Below, one piece after another: positions 7,562 to 7,664 of a DNA stretch of 7,664 bases (positions within the stretch are counted from its first letter, which is position 1; the number at the start of each line of letters is the position of its first letter). Position numbers and translations under genes: made by a program. Where the stretch lies: positions 1-7,664 of the forward strand of contig CAMOTK010000094.1 in NCBI GenBank assembly GCA_946625715.1, given 5' to 3'. The notes below the pieces were generated by a model that did not search any database, was not told the origin of the DNA, and worked only from the letters and a program-made list of their open reading frames with translations. Source of the DNA: an uncultured Prevotella sp. Lineage in GTDB: Bacteria > Bacteroidota > Bacteroidia > Bacteroidales > Bacteroidaceae.

Positions 7562-7664
7562 AGTGCTTTGCTCCCGTCAAAGCACTGCTTTCGCACCGAC
7601 AAAACGGTGCTTTCGACCCTTGAAAACGGTGTTTTGGCATCGCCAAAGCGGTGCTTTCGAATCG
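7562..7664. repeat. Tandem array of 22-base units with palindromic junctions, cut by window end
   Basis: Four complete units start at 7562, 7584, 7606 and 7628, and a fifth partial unit starts at 7650 and is cut by the window edge. Constant positions within the unit are TG (3-4), TTT (6-8), C (14), AAA (18-20) and C (22); the remainder varies. Junctions form short palindromes: AAAGCACTGCTTT, AAAACGGTGCTTT, AAAACGGTGTTTT and AAAGCGGTGCTTT. Unit 1 also begins a perfect 9-base inverted repeat, AGTGCTTTG (7562-7570) with CAAAGCACT (7578-7586). The stretch just before (7540-7561) ends in CAAAAT and may be a decayed copy. The exact 22-base period without insertions or deletions shows a true tandem array. 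Its function is unknown. Confidence 0.85.

Noticed and set aside
7455..7646. A 63-codon minus-strand frame in the terminal non-coding region
   Set aside because: It runs through the 22-base array and both hairpins, including the probable terminators. Its composition reflects the repeats and no protein family is recognised.
7562..7664. CRISPR array
   Set aside because: The units are contiguous 22-mers with internal variation. There are no constant repeats alternating with unique spacers and no cas gene in the window.

Overview
The window reads as chromosomal DNA of a Bacteroidales bacterium, most likely Prevotella-like. This is inferred from the gene set and order, from A-rich gene leaders without Shine-Dalgarno motifs, from a Nudix-type regulator inside an L-arabinose operon, and from moderately GC-rich coding sequence. 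No rRNA or other taxonomic marker is present, so the genus is a guess.

Positions 2-7428 hold six genes, all on the + strand, separated by 6 to 32 bases and probably one transcript. They are: the 3' part of a sodium/solute symporter (2-1285, start outside the window); a Nudix-fold protein with a degenerate catalytic box and a winged-helix tail (1318-1989), very likely the arabinose-responsive repressor AraR; L-ribulose-5-phosphate 4-epimerase AraD (1996-2694); L-arabinose isomerase AraA (2714-4252); an FGGY kinase (4283-5872) that by position is the L-ribulokinase; and an exported GH51 alpha-L-arabinofuranosidase (5887-7428).

Together they form a compact route. The GH51 enzyme releases L-arabinose from arabinan or arabinoxylan fragments outside the cytoplasm, and the symporter imports it. 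AraA, the kinase and AraD then convert it to L-ribulose, L-ribulose-5-phosphate and D-xylulose-5-phosphate, which enters the pentose phosphate pathway. The regulator sits inside the operon it probably controls. The operon promoter and operator must lie upstream of the window.

The last 236 bases (7429-7664) show no convincing gene. They hold a small hairpin oriented as a minus-strand terminator, a very strong 22-pair hairpin that probably ends the operon, and a tandem array of 22-base units with palindromic junctions that runs off the window end. This array is the least explained part of the window. The rest matches a known type of Bacteroidetes arabinose operon, and I see no evidence for a wholly new system.
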